Below are positions 49,969 to 58,526 of a stretch of DNA of 64,000 nt, piece after piece (positions within the stretch are counted from its first letter, which is position 1; each line of letters opens with the position of its first letter). Both the position numbers and the translations under genes were made by a program. The DNA is taken from contig NZ_FNBZ01000009.1 in the NCBI RefSeq assembly GCF_900102525.1, forward strand, positions 1-64,000, read 5' to 3'. This stretch comes from Allobosea robiniae. Its GTDB lineage: Bacteria > Pseudomonadota > Alphaproteobacteria > Rhizobiales > Beijerinckiaceae. Below the pieces are notes generated by a model. That model saw only the letters and a list, made by a program, of their open reading frames with translations, was not told the DNA's origin and searched no databases.

Positions 49969-50624
49969 ACAGCGCCCACGACCTCGGCGGCCAGATGGGT
50001 TTCGGCCCTGTCGTGCCCGAGCCGAACGAGCCGGTCTTCCATGGCGACTGGGAAAAGCGCGTGCTGGCGATCAACGTCGCAGCCGGCGCCATGGGTGCCT
50101 GGTCGATCGACGAGATCCGCCATGCCCGCGAGAGCCTGCCGCCGGCGCAGTATCTCTCCTCGACCTATTACGAGATCTGGCTCGCCGCCCTCGACAAGGT
50201 GCTGGTCAAGCACGGCTTCCTGAGCACGGACGAACTCGCCAGCGGCAAGCCCGCGCCCGAGCGGCGCGAGCCTAAGCGCGTGCTCAAGGGCGAGGAGGTC
50301 GCTGGCGTCCTGCGCCGCGGCTTCCCCTATGAGCGCGAGAGCAAGGCCCCGGCGCGCTTCACTGTGGGCGACAGGGTCCGGACCATCGTGATGCATCCGC
50401 AGCACCATACCCGCCTGCCGCGCTATGCCCGCGGCAAGACCGGCGTGGTCGAGCGCATCACCGGCTGCCATGTCTTCCCGGACACGGGTGCGCAGGGGCA
50501 GCCTGAGACGGCGCAATGGCTCTACACGGTGGTCTTCGACGGCCGCGAGCTCTGGGGCCGCGACGCCGACCCGACATCAACCGTCAGCATCGAGGCCTGG
50601 GAGAGCTATCTTGAGCCGGCCTGA
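49965..50624 (+). CDS. nthB: nitrile hydratase beta subunit
   Basis: 219-residue beta subunit. It opens with MNSAHDLGGQMGFGPV, the family's highly conserved N-terminus. FHGDWEKRVLAI follows, and the C-terminal SH3-like domain contains FTVGDRVRTIVMHPQHHTRLPRYARGK. It provides the arginines that contact the modified cysteines of alpha. Start by ATGA overlap with nthA; its last 14 bases overlap the activator gene. Confidence 0.95.
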   Translation: MNSAHDLGGQMGFGPVVPEPNEPVFHGDWEKRVLAINVAAGAMGAWSIDEIRHARESLPPAQYLSSTYYEIWLAALDKVLVKHGFLSTDELASGKPAPERREPKRVLKGEEVAGVLRRGFPYERESKAPARFTVGDRVRTIVMHPQHHTRLPRYARGKTGVVERITGCHVFPDTGAQGQPETAQWLYTVVFDGRELWGRDADPTSTVSIEAWESYLEPA

Positions 50625-50997
50625 GACCGACCTCGCGGCAACGCTCGCCGCCGACACGCCGATCCCGCGTGACACTGAGGGCCCGATCTTCGCCGAGCCC
50701 TGGCAGGCGCAGGCCTTCGCGCTGGTCGTCGAACTCCAGAACAAGGGCGTCTTCACCGCCGAGGAATGGGCGCAGGCGCTCGGTGCCGAAATCCGCGAGG
50801 CCCTCGCGGCCGGCGGCTGCAAGGACGGTTCGGACTATTACGAGCGCTGGTGCGAGGCGCTGGAGCACCTGCTGATCGCAAAGGGGCTGACCTCCCATGA
50901 CGGCGTCGACGCGCTAGCCGCCTCATGGGCCCGCGCCGCCGAAGCGACGCCGCATGGCAAGCCGATCCTGCTGGAGAACGATCCGCAACGGAGCTGA
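50611..50997 (+). CDS. nitrile hydratase activator / accessory protein
   Basis: About 128-residue protein resembling the N-terminal half of the beta subunit (FAEPWQAQAFALVVELQNKGVFTAEEWAQALG, DYYERWCEALEHLLIAKGL). Small P14K-type activators with this fold deliver cobalt and swap alpha subunits during maturation. The TTG at 50611 is chosen because GGGAGAG lies at correct spacing inside the end of nthB and conservation starts just after it. The frame runs farther upstream without conservation. Confidence 0.85.
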   Translation: MSRPETDLAATLAADTPIPRDTEGPIFAEPWQAQAFALVVELQNKGVFTAEEWAQALGAEIREALAAGGCKDGSDYYERWCEALEHLLIAKGLTSHDGVDALAASWARAAEATPHGKPILLENDPQRS

Positions 50998-51000
50998 GTC

Positions 51001-52023
51001 TCAGCTCCCCGCCCCGCCGATCCAGAGACCGGTGAACAGCGCCGCGCCGAGCACGGCGACGAAGGCGGCTGCCAGCAATTCGAGCCCGCCGATCAGGCGC
51101 GCCGAGCGCAGGCTGCCACCGCCGGCGAATTTCAGCGCGGCGAACTTGAAGAAGACGGCGAAGGCCGCCAGCGCCCCGGTGGTGAGCGCCGTGCCCAAAG
51201 CCATCGCGAAGGTCGCGGCGATGCCGGCCCAGAACAGCCCCTGCGCATTGGCGAAGACGAGGATGATCAGCGCCCCCGCGCAAGGCCGTGCACCGGCCGC
51301 GACGACGACGCCGGCCATGTCGCGCCAGCCGGCGAGCCGCGAGACCTGCTCGGCATCGGGCATATGGACATGGTCGCAGGCCGCAGGATCATGCGCCCCG
51401 CCGGCCTCTAGCCGGACCAGAGCGCCCGCCTTCCGCCAGAGCATCAAGAGCCCCACCAGTGCGACCAGCAGGAAGCTGCCCTGCTCGATCACGGTCGTCG
51501 CGGCGTTCATCTGCATCGCGGTGACCCGCAGCAGCAAGGTCGCCACCGTCACGATCGCGATCGCGACCACGGCCTGCAGGAGGGCGGCCGCGAAACTCAG
51601 ACCCAAACCTCGCTTCAGGCTGCGGTTGTCGGCGACGATATAACCGGAGATCACCGCCTTGCCGTGACCGGGCCCGGCCGCATGGAAGACGCCATAGCCG
51701 AAGGAGAGCCCGAGCAAACCCCAGAGCGCGGCGGGCGCAGTCGCGATCGCCTTCAGTGTCGCCGTCAGCTCGCGATAGAAGCTCGACTGCCAGGCGATCA
51801 ATACCGCGCCGAAGCCGGTGGTCGATGGCAGAGCCTCGCGCGGCAGCGCCGTGCCAAAGGGATTGCGCGGCGGAGGCGGCGGAGGTGGGCTCACGCTCGC
51901 GATCAGCAGGGCGAGCAACGCAACAACGCCCGCGACCAGCAGCAGCGCCAGCGCGCAGGCGATCAGGCGCCGCGACAGCGTCGCAGCGGCCGGACGCGCT
52001 GTCTCGGCCGATGTCACGGACAT
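51001..52023 (-). CDS. nickel/cobalt transporter, NicO/RcnA family
   Basis: 340-residue membrane protein with about seven helices. The NicO signature GYGVFHAAGPGHGKAVISGYI carries conserved His residues, and a second signature is AGARPCAGALIILVFANAQG. A short His/Asp stretch (HDPAACDHVHMPD) sits in a loop. Members move nickel or cobalt in or out. Its gene converges with the cobalt nitrile hydratase operon (3 bp between stops) and overlaps the end of the DUF1007 gene by 10 bp. This context supports cobalt supply. Confidence 0.85.
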   Translation of the reverse strand: MSVTSAETARPAAATLSRRLIACALALLLVAGVVALLALLIASVSPPPPPPPRNPFGTALPREALPSTTGFGAVLIAWQSSFYRELTATLKAIATAPAALWGLLGLSFGYGVFHAAGPGHGKAVISGYIVADNRSLKRGLGLSFAAALLQAVVAIAIVTVATLLLRVTAMQMNAATTVIEQGSFLLVALVGLLMLWRKAGALVRLEAGGAHDPAACDHVHMPDAEQVSRLAGWRDMAGVVVAAGARPCAGALIILVFANAQGLFWAGIAATFAMALGTALTTGALAAFAVFFKFAALKFAGGGSLRSARLIGGLELLAAAFVAVLGAALFTGLWIGGAGS

Positions 52024-52658
52024 GCCACCAGCGCCCGTGTCGTCACCTCGAGCCCACTGACATCGGGCGTCGCGGTGATATCGGCCTCGGCGAGGCGCTT
52101 CTGGGTGGCGTCGTCGAGCTTGGGCGGACGATTGACCCGCACGACGCAGCCCTGCGGCGCACCCTTGGTCACGACCGCATCCGGCGCGTCGACGATGTCG
52201 AAGGCGACGAAATAGGTGGGGTCGCCGATCTCGATGCCGAAGGAGCGCGCCTTCGCCGGGCTCTTCAGCGGCAGCGTGAAGACCAGCGTCAGCACCTTGT
52301 CGGCGTAGGACATGACCTGCTCGCCGGGCGTGCCGAATTCCTGCTTGCGGCCGTTGAGCTTGGCGGCGGTGAAGAACTCGACATCGGGCAGCGATTCGAC
52401 ATTGATCTTGGCGAGTTCGGCCAGCTCGTCCGAGGTCAGCTTGCCGTCGCCGTTCTTGTCGAGGCCTTGCGTGATATAGGCCGAATAGGCCTCATCGAAG
52501 CTCCAATGGTGCCGGATCGCCTGCACCGATCCGTCGGCCGTGAAGACGATTTCCGCCTTGGCATTGACGAAGACATGCGGATGCGCTGCCACCGGCCCGG
52601 CCGAGATGGCGGCCAGCAGGAACCCGAAAAGGGCCGTAAGATGCGCGCGTCGCGTCAA
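52014..52658 (-). CDS. DUF1007 family periplasmic protein, Ni/Co transporter partner
   Basis: 214-residue protein with signal peptide ending at GPVAAHPHVF. The mature N-terminus starts with the HPHVFVNA motif conserved in DUF1007, which could bind metal. An EF-hand-like loop (DKNGDGKLTSDEL) sits near residues 68-80. DUF1007 proteins are usually encoded beside NicO-type nickel/cobalt transporters, as here. First gene of the leftward two-gene unit; its end overlaps the transporter start. Confidence 0.85.
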   Translation of the reverse strand: MTRRAHLTALFGFLLAAISAGPVAAHPHVFVNAKAEIVFTADGSVQAIRHHWSFDEAYSAYITQGLDKNGDGKLTSDELAELAKINVESLPDVEFFTAAKLNGRKQEFGTPGEQVMSYADKVLTLVFTLPLKSPAKARSFGIEIGDPTYFVAFDIVDAPDAVVTKGAPQGCVVRVNRPPKLDDATQKRLAEADITATPDVSGLEVTTRALVACP

Positions 52659-52972
52659 AGGCGAACCCTCCGTGATCCCCGTGGTCTGCGTGGATCATGG
52701 TTAAGCGATCGTCAACGGGCGCTTCGTCACGCCTGATCGCTGCGACAGCCATCCCTGCCAAACGGGGCCAAATCGCGGCGCTCCTCCCGTGGCGCACAGC
52801 GGCTGTTCCCGCAAACCGCTGGACCCCGCCTCGAAAACTGGAATGATACCAGATCAATTGACCGCCCCCGGTCGATATGTCAGCCTTGCTGACATATTCG
52901 CCGCGGAGACGGCAAAGCATGAGGCCGGGACTACCGGCCCGTCGGCGGGAACGACGATCCGGGAGGCCGAAC
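52659..52972. other. 314-bp divergent intergenic region
   Basis: Separates the DUF1007/NicO unit from the oxidoreductase gene. Apart from the palindrome at 52875-52897 and a CTGG-N7-CCAG dyad just before it (about 52840-52855), I see no gene, riboswitch or repeat. No cobalamin-riboswitch or NikR-like signature was recognised on either strand. Confidence 0.5.
52875..52897. promoter_or_regulatory. perfect 10+3+10 palindrome upstream of indolepyruvate oxidoreductase gene
   Basis: Arms ATATGTCAGC and GCTGACATAT are exact inverted repeats around CTT. The site ends 75 bp before the ATG. Its size and symmetry suit a dimeric repressor or activator (for example TetR, GntR, MarR or Lrp types), but no such regulator is adjacent apart from the downstream Crp/Fnr gene, whose known half-sites differ. 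Confidence 0.6.
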
Positions 52973-55900
52973 ATGGCCGAGACACCACGGAAATCCGACA
53001 CCGAGGCGGGCGCGCTGCGCCAAGCCGGACTGCGCGAAGTCGCGCTCGACGACAAATACGATCTCGACAAGCGCGAGGTCTTCCTCACCGGCACACAGGC
53101 CGTCGCCCGCATGCTGCTGATGCAGCGCGAGCGCGACCGGCAGGCCGGGCTCGATACGGCGGGCTTCGTCTCCGGCTATCGCGGCTCCCCGCTCGGCGGC
53201 CTCGACCAGCAATTGATGCGAGCGTCCAAGCCCCTGAACGCCGCGAACATCGTCTTCCAGCCGGGCCTCAACGAAGACCTCGCCGCGACCGCGATCTGGG
53301 GCACGCAGCAAGCGGGGCTCAGCGGCGAGGGCAAGCATGATGGCGTCTTCGCGCTCTGGTACGGCAAGGGCCCGGGCGTCGACCGCTCCGGCGACGTCTT
53401 CCGCCACGGTAACATGGCCGGCACCGATCCCAAGGGCGGCGTGATCTGCCTGATGGGCGACGACCACACCGCGGAATCCTCGACAAACGCCCACCAGACC
53501 GAATTCGTGCTGGTCGACCGGATGATGCCGATCCTCAACCCGGCCGGCGTGCAGGAGATCATCGATTACGGCCTGCACGGCATCGCGCTCTCGCGCTTCG
53601 CCTCGGTCTGGGTCGGCATCAAATGCGTCAAGGACAACATCGAATCGACCGCATCGATCGATGGTTCGCTCGACCGCGTCGGCATCGTCACGCCCACCGA
53701 TTACACCCCACCGCCCGGCGGCCTCGCGATCCGCCGAGAGCTCGATTTCGTCGAGCAGGAACGCCGGATGCATCTCTACAAGCGCGATGCGATGCTGGCC
53801 TATCTGCGCGCCAACAAACTGAACCGCATCGTTACCCAGGGCGGCAAGACGCCGCGCATCGGCATCGCGACCGTCGGCAAATCCTATCTCGACGTGCAGC
53901 AGGCACTGGCAGATCTCGGCATCGACGAGGTCCGCGCCAACGATCTGGGCATCCGCCTGTTCAAGCTCGCCTGCCCCTGGCCGATCGACCCGGCCGAGTT
54001 GAAGGCCTTCGCCAAAGGACTCGACCTGATCATGGTGGTCGAGGAAAAACGCTCGCTGATCGAGGTCCAGGTCCGCGAGGAGCTTTACGGCGCCAAACAC
54101 CAGCCGATGGTGATCGGCAAGAAGGATGAGAAAGGCGAGTGGCTCTTCCCAGTTCATGGCGCGCTCGACCCCAACGATATCGCCATCGCGCTCGCCGGCC
54201 GCCTGCTGCAATACCGCGACGACACCGCCTTGCGCGCCCGGCTGGAGGAGATCGCCGCAGCACAAGGCCGCCTCGCCGAGGCGCAGGAGATCGCCAAGCG
54301 CACGCCCTATTTCTGCTCGGGCTGCCCGCATAATTCCTCGACAATCGTGCCCGAGGGCGCGCGCGCCTATGCCGGCATCGGCTGCCACTACATGGTGCAG
54401 TGGATGGACCGCGACACGGCGGGCTTCACCCAGATGGGCGGCGAGGGCGCGAACTGGGTCGGCGAAGCGCCGTTCTCGAAGCGCGGACACGTCTTCCAGA
54501 ATCTCGGCGACGGCACCTATACCCATTCCGGCTCGCTCGCGATCCGCTGGGCCGTCGCCTCGGGCGTCACCATCACCTACAAACTGCTCTATAACGACGC
54601 GGTCGCCATGACCGGCGGCCAGCAGGCGGAGGGCCATCTCTCGCCCGACCAGATGGCAAGGCAGGTCGCGGCCGAGGGCGTGCAGCGCATCGCCGTGGTC
54701 AGCGACGACCCCGGCAAATATCCGCCGGGCACGCAATGGCCGGCCGGCACGACCCTTCATCATCGCGACGAGCTCGAGGCCGTCCAGCGCGAATTGGCCG
54801 GGACTTCCGGCGTCTCGCTGCTGCTTTACGACCAGACCTGCGCCACCGAGAAGCGCCGCAGGCGCAAGCGCGGCGCCTACCCTGACCCGGACAAGCGCGT
54901 GATCGTCAACGAGCTGGTCTGCGAGGGCTGCGGCGATTGCGGCGTGCAGTCGAACTGCGTCTCGGTCCAGCCGCTGGAGACCGAATTCGGCCGCAAGCGG
55001 CAGATCGACCAGTCGAACTGCAACAAGGACTTTTCCTGCGTGAAGGGCTTCTGCCCGTCCTTCGTCACGGTCCATGGCGCCAAGCCAAAGAAAGCCGATC
55101 CGCTCCGGCTCGATGCCGCCGCGCTCGGCGAAGCCGAACTGCCCGAACCGCTCGTGCCAGCGCTCGACCGCAGCTTCGCGGTGATCGTCACCGGCGTCGG
55201 CGGCACCGGCGTCGTCACCATCGGCGCGATCCTCGGCATGGCCGCGCATCTCGAAGGCAAGGGTTGCGGCATGATCGACATGGCCGGTCTCGCCCAGAAG
55301 GGCGGCGCCGTCTTCAGCCATGTCAAGCTCGCGCCGCACCCGGACGACATCCACGCCATTCGCGTCACCGCGGGACAGGCTGACCTCGTGCTCGGCTGCG
55401 ACCTCACCGTCACCGGCTCGAAGAAGGTACTGGGCGCGATCCGGCCCGAGCGCGGCACCGTCATCGTCAACACCGCCGAGAGCCTGCCGGGCGATTTCAC
55501 CCGCAATGCCGACTTCTCCTTGCCGACCGAGCGTCTGAAGCGCGCGATCCTCTCGGCCGCCGGCCGCGAGCAGACGCATTTCATCGACGCGACCGCCGCA
55601 GCTGTCGCCTTCCTCGGCAATGCCATCGCCGCCAACATGTTCATGCTCGGCCACGCCTGGCAGCTCGGCGCCGTCCCGCTCTCGCGCGAGGCTCTGCTCA
55701 AGGCGATCGAGCTGAACGGCGAGGCCGTCGCCATGAACAAGCAGGCCTTCGAGCTCGGCCGCCGCGCCGCGCATGATCCCGAAGCGCTCGCCGGCCTGCT
55801 CTCGCAAAGCAAGGCGGCGACGCCGGCCCGCCAGCTCTCGCAGACGCTGGACGAGATCATCGAGCGCCGCGTCGCCTTCCTCACCGCCTATCAGAACGCA

Positions 55901-56530
55901 GCCTATGCGGCGCGCTACCGCCATCTCGTCGCCCGCGCCCAGACGCGGGAGGCGGCAGTGATGCCGGGCCAGACCTCGCTCAGCGAGGCCGTCGCCCGCA
56001 ACCTGTTCAAGGTGATGGCCTATAAGGACGAATACGAAGTCGCCCGGCTCTACAGCGACGGTGCCTTCCGCAAGCAGGTCGCCGCGACCTTCGAGGCCGA
56101 GGGCAGCGAGGGCAAGCCGCTGCGCTACGAATTCCATCTCGCCCCGCCGCTGCTGGCCCGGCGCGACCCGAATACCGGCCTGCCGCGCAAGATCAGCTTC
56201 GGCCCCTGGATGATGGGCGCCTTCTCGGTGCTGGCGAAGCTCAAGGGCCTGCGCGGGACGGCTCTCGACCTCTTCGGCTATACCGCCGAACGCCGTACCG
56301 AGCGCCGGCTGATCGCGGATTACGAAGTGCTGCTGAACGAATTGCTGACCCGGATCACGCCCGAGAACCATGCGCTTTGCGTGGCACTGGCCGCGATTCC
56401 GGAGAAAATCCGCGGCTTCGGCCACGTCAAGGAGCGGAATCTCAAGGCGGCGAAGGCTGAGGAGGCGATGCTGCTTGGGCAGTTGCGCGAGGGTGGCTCT
56501 GATGCCGCGTTGCCGCAGGCTGCCGAATGA
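52973..56530 (+). CDS. indolepyruvate ferredoxin oxidoreductase, fused alpha/beta
   Basis: 1185-residue enzyme oxidising aryl pyruvates from Trp/Phe/Tyr breakdown to aryl-acetyl-CoA. Features in order: pyrimidine-binding start (FVSGYRGSPLGGLDQQL), a TPP-binding region with SGCPHNSSTIVPEGARAYAGIGCHY, cluster cysteines in CEGCGDCGVQSNCVS and CVKGFCPSF. The C-terminal gamma-type domain has TGVGGTGVVTIGAILGMAA. The single-chain format is usual in proteobacteria. The ATG is fixed by a perfect GGGAGG site; a longer upstream frame is dismissed. A 1219-codon antisense frame over this gene is a codon-bias shadow. Confidence 0.93.
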   Translation: MAETPRKSDTEAGALRQAGLREVALDDKYDLDKREVFLTGTQAVARMLLMQRERDRQAGLDTAGFVSGYRGSPLGGLDQQLMRASKPLNAANIVFQPGLNEDLAATAIWGTQQAGLSGEGKHDGVFALWYGKGPGVDRSGDVFRHGNMAGTDPKGGVICLMGDDHTAESSTNAHQTEFVLVDRMMPILNPAGVQEIIDYGLHGIALSRFASVWVGIKCVKDNIESTASIDGSLDRVGIVTPTDYTPPPGGLAIRRELDFVEQERRMHLYKRDAMLAYLRANKLNRIVTQGGKTPRIGIATVGKSYLDVQQALADLGIDEVRANDLGIRLFKLACPWPIDPAELKAFAKGLDLIMVVEEKRSLIEVQVREELYGAKHQPMVIGKKDEKGEWLFPVHGALDPNDIAIALAGRLLQYRDDTALRARLEEIAAAQGRLAEAQEIAKRTPYFCSGCPHNSSTIVPEGARAYAGIGCHYMVQWMDRDTAGFTQMGGEGANWVGEAPFSKRGHVFQNLGDGTYTHSGSLAIRWAVASGVTITYKLLYNDAVAMTGGQQAEGHLSPDQMARQVAAEGVQRIAVVSDDPGKYPPGTQWPAGTTLHHRDELEAVQRELAGTSGVSLLLYDQTCATEKRRRRKRGAYPDPDKRVIVNELVCEGCGDCGVQSNCVSVQPLETEFGRKRQIDQSNCNKDFSCVKGFCPSFVTVHGAKPKKADPLRLDAAALGEAELPEPLVPALDRSFAVIVTGVGGTGVVTIGAILGMAAHLEGKGCGMIDMAGLAQKGGAVFSHVKLAPHPDDIHAIRVTAGQADLVLGCDLTVTGSKKVLGAIRPERGTVIVNTAESLPGDFTRNADFSLPTERLKRAILSAAGREQTHFIDATAAAVAFLGNAIAANMFMLGHAWQLGAVPLSREALLKAIELNGEAVAMNKQAFELGRRAAHDPEALAGLLSQSKAATPARQLSQTLDEIIERRVAFLTAYQNAAYAARYRHLVARAQTREAAVMPGQTSLSEAVARNLFKVMAYKDEYEVARLYSDGAFRKQVAATFEAEGSEGKPLRYEFHLAPPLLARRDPNTGLPRKISFGPWMMGAFSVLAKLKGLRGTALDLFGYTAERRTERRLIADYEVLLNELLTRITPENHALCVALAAIPEKIRGFGHVKERNLKAAKAEEAMLLGQLREGGSDAALPQAAE

Positions 56531-56622
56531 GGCAAGGAGCTTTCGGCGCCTCTTTGGTTCAACTTGAGTCCGATTGCCACCGCACGCCATATTGAGCCGA
56601 CAGCCGGCTTCAAGGATTGCTT

Positions 56623-57297
56623 GTGATCACCCCCGAGGAACTGCGCGCCATCGCCTCTTGGTCCCATGATCTTTCCGAGGCGGAATTCGAGGAGGCGCGG
56701 CGCGGCATCTCCTTCAAGAGCTATGGCAAGGGCGCCTCGATCTGCCATGTCGGCGACCGGCTGGAATCCTGGACCGGCGTCGCCGACGGACTGGTCAAGA
56801 TGGCGACCACCTCGAAATCCGGGAAGACGGCGACCCTCGCCGGCCTGCGCTCCGGCGCCTGGTTCGGAGAAGGCACCGTGATCAAGGCCGAGGCACGCCG
56901 CTACGAGCTGGTGGCGCTGCGCGAATCCCGGATCGCGCTGATGCGGCGCTCGACCTTCCTCTGGCTGTTCGAGCATTCGGCTGCGTTCAACCGCTTCCTC
57001 GTCCACCAGTTCAACGAGCGCCTCGCCCAGTTCATCTCGCTCGCCGAGACCGAGCGTACGCTGGATTCCACCGGCCGGCTGGCCCGCAACCTCGCCTGGC
57101 TGTTCAATCCGATCCTCTATCCCGATCTCGGGCGCACGCTGGCGATCTCGCAGGAGGAGCTCGGCATGCTCGCCGGCATTTCCCGGCAGATGGCGAACCA
57201 GGGGCTGGCCAAGCTCGCCGATCTCGGCCTGATCGAGCTCGGGCATGGCAGCATCACCATCCGCGACCTCGACAAGCTCGCCCGCTACGAAGGTTGA
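56623..57297 (+). CDS. Crp/Fnr-family transcriptional regulator
   Basis: 224-residue regulator. A cyclic-nucleotide-type sensing barrel (about 20-135) includes FGEGTVIKAEARRYELVALRES. The dimer helix is FNRFLVHQFNERLAQFISLAE, and the HTH is LAISQEELGMLAGISRQMANQGLAKL. It lacks the cysteine cluster of Fnr. GTG at 56623 is chosen with AAGGA six bases upstream; an in-frame TTG two codons earlier is the alternative. It lies 92 bp after the oxidoreductase, same strand, so co-regulation is possible. Confidence 0.9.
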   Translation: MITPEELRAIASWSHDLSEAEFEEARRGISFKSYGKGASICHVGDRLESWTGVADGLVKMATTSKSGKTATLAGLRSGAWFGEGTVIKAEARRYELVALRESRIALMRRSTFLWLFEHSAAFNRFLVHQFNERLAQFISLAETERTLDSTGRLARNLAWLFNPILYPDLGRTLAISQEELGMLAGISRQMANQGLAKLADLGLIELGHGSITIRDLDKLARYEG

Positions 57298-57375
57298 AAA
57301 TTGCTGCAGGGCACCAAATCGCGTTTCGCGCGTTCCTTCTTCCGAACAGCCCAGGCTGAGAAAGGAACCGCCGCC

Positions 57376-57573
57376 ATGTTTGGCCTCCTCAACCTCATGA
57401 CGAAACGGGTCAACGACCAGATCGTCGAATACGCCACCGCGCAGTCCGAGATCGCCCGCCGCATCTGGGGCAATTGGCTCGACCCCTTCCACGCCTGCAA
57501 GCCTGTGAAGATTCGTGCTGACCAGTATGTGCTGGGTTGTGCGGCTGTACGCAACACGAAGCACAGGCGCTGA
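57376..57573 (+). CDS. hypothetical small protein, possibly truncated at a foreign junction
   Basis: 65-residue frame with a GAAAGGA ribosome binding site. The first 42 codons look native (4 end in A/T), coding MFGLLNLMTKRVNDQIVEYA onward. The last 23 codons switch composition (9 end in A/T). This suggests an older gene whose 3' end was replaced. No family recognised. Confidence 0.45.
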   Translation: MFGLLNLMTKRVNDQIVEYATAQSEIARRIWGNWLDPFHACKPVKIRADQYVLGCAAVRNTKHRR

Positions 57574-57688
57574 CTTCAAGGGTAGCGCGCCACGCCTCCG
57601 GTAGCTTGTCGTCCCATGAGGCGGGCTCTCTATTGAGCCATAGGAGTCGCCCGACACCCATGGCTCAGTGGGAGATGGAGGGGTGTTG

Positions 57689-57976
57689 TCAGTCTCCACT
57701 CCAGTCGCGGATCACATCGACCAGATCTTCGTCCTTCCCGCTGATCTCTACTGCTGAGTAGCCGAAGCCCTCTGCGATGAGTTTGTCAGCAAAGGGTTTG
57801 ATGACGCGCCAGTCAGGATCTATCACCATTCCATTAGGTGGCCCGACTTTCACAAGAGCGGTAGCTTCGACCAATGAGCCGTCACCCAGTGTGACCTTGC
57901 AAGGTGCGACGACCTCAAATCCCATGCGCTTACCAGCCGCAAGCCAAAGTCGTCCTTGATCTGATATCGAAGTCAT
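57689..57976 (-). CDS. hypothetical protein with atypical codon use
   Basis: 95-residue protein, MTSISDQGRLWLAAGKRMGF onward, ending DLVDVIRDWSGD. Many codons end in A or T (for example ATA, TCA, CGA, CTT), unlike its neighbours, so recent acquisition is likely. A start 48 bp upstream (58024) is possible. No signal peptide, membrane helix or known domain recognised. It lies in a compositionally distinct patch from about 57500 to 58125. Confidence 0.5.
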   Translation of the reverse strand: MTSISDQGRLWLAAGKRMGFEVVAPCKVTLGDGSLVEATALVKVGPPNGMVIDPDWRVIKPFADKLIAEGFGYSAVEISGKDEDLVDVIRDWSGD

Positions 57977-58070
57977 TCCGGCACAGTGCCACAGCAACGG
58001 GACGCGAGCCAATGCGCTGATCACTTCATGGTTAGGGCCGACAAGTGTTGGACTACCGTTGTTTTCGCGA

Positions 58071-58092
58071 AGCGGCCCTCGGTCGCTTTTTT
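58071..58092 (+). terminator. rho-independent terminator (plus strand)
   Basis: AGCGGCC-ctc-GGTCGCT forms a seven-pair stem (one G-U) followed by six T residues. It ends rightward transcription through the atypical patch before the convergent VOC gene. No obvious plus-strand gene lies directly before it, so it may belong to a lost gene or an unrecognised transcript. Confidence 0.65.
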
Positions 58093-58127
58093 GAGATGCT
58101 GATAGCGCCGGCGTTCGTTGGAAGCCG

Positions 58128-58526
58128 CTACACGAGCTCGTTGAACACCGCCTCGATCGCGTAGCCGTCGGGATCGATCACGAAGGCGGCGTAGTAATGC
58201 GGGCCATAATGGGCGCGCAGCCCTGGCGCGCCGTTGTCGCGCCCGCCATGCTGAAGGGCTGCCTCATGAAACTGGGCAACCGCCGCCCGATCCGGCGCGG
58301 CGAAGGCAAGATGGAAACCGGGACCCGGCGGCCTCTGTCCCTCGGGCTTGAGCTTCAGCGCCAGCTTGTCGCCCGCGCCCGGCGAGCCGTAACCGACCGC
58401 CTGCCCGATCTCGCCGGGCCGCAGGTCCGACCAGACCCGGACATAGCCGAGCGGCGCCAGCACCGCGTCGTAGAAGGTGCAGGCACGCTCGATATCGGCA
58501 ACGCCGAAAGACAGATGATGAAGCAT
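58128..58526 (-). CDS. VOC (glyoxalase/dioxygenase-fold) family protein
   Basis: 132-residue single-domain vicinal-oxygen-chelate protein. The beta-alpha-beta start is MLHHLSFGVADIERACTFYDAVL, and the second half includes FHLAFAAPDRAAVAQFHEAAL and FVIDPDGYAIEAVFNE (terminal Glu ligand). Potential metal ligands are His near the start and Glu near the end. Specific substrate unknown. The ATG at 58526 gives the standard N-terminus; a GTG at 58553 is an alternative. No transcript partner is evident. Confidence 0.8.
   Translation of the reverse strand: MLHHLSFGVADIERACTFYDAVLAPLGYVRVWSDLRPGEIGQAVGYGSPGAGDKLALKLKPEGQRPPGPGFHLAFAAPDRAAVAQFHEAALQHGGRDNGAPGLRAHYGPHYYAAFVIDPDGYAIEAVFNELV

Noticed and set aside
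52659..52972. Cobalamin riboswitch or NikR site ahead of the Ni/Co transporter unit
   Set aside because: No B12-box or NikR half-site pattern could be seen on either strand.
52931..56590. 1219-codon open frame antisense to the indolepyruvate oxidoreductase gene
   Set aside because: Its product is low-complexity (rich in Arg, Gly, Ala, Glu, His, Asp) with no recognisable domain. The opposite strand encodes a complete, well-conserved enzyme. Long antisense frames are expected at this GC content.
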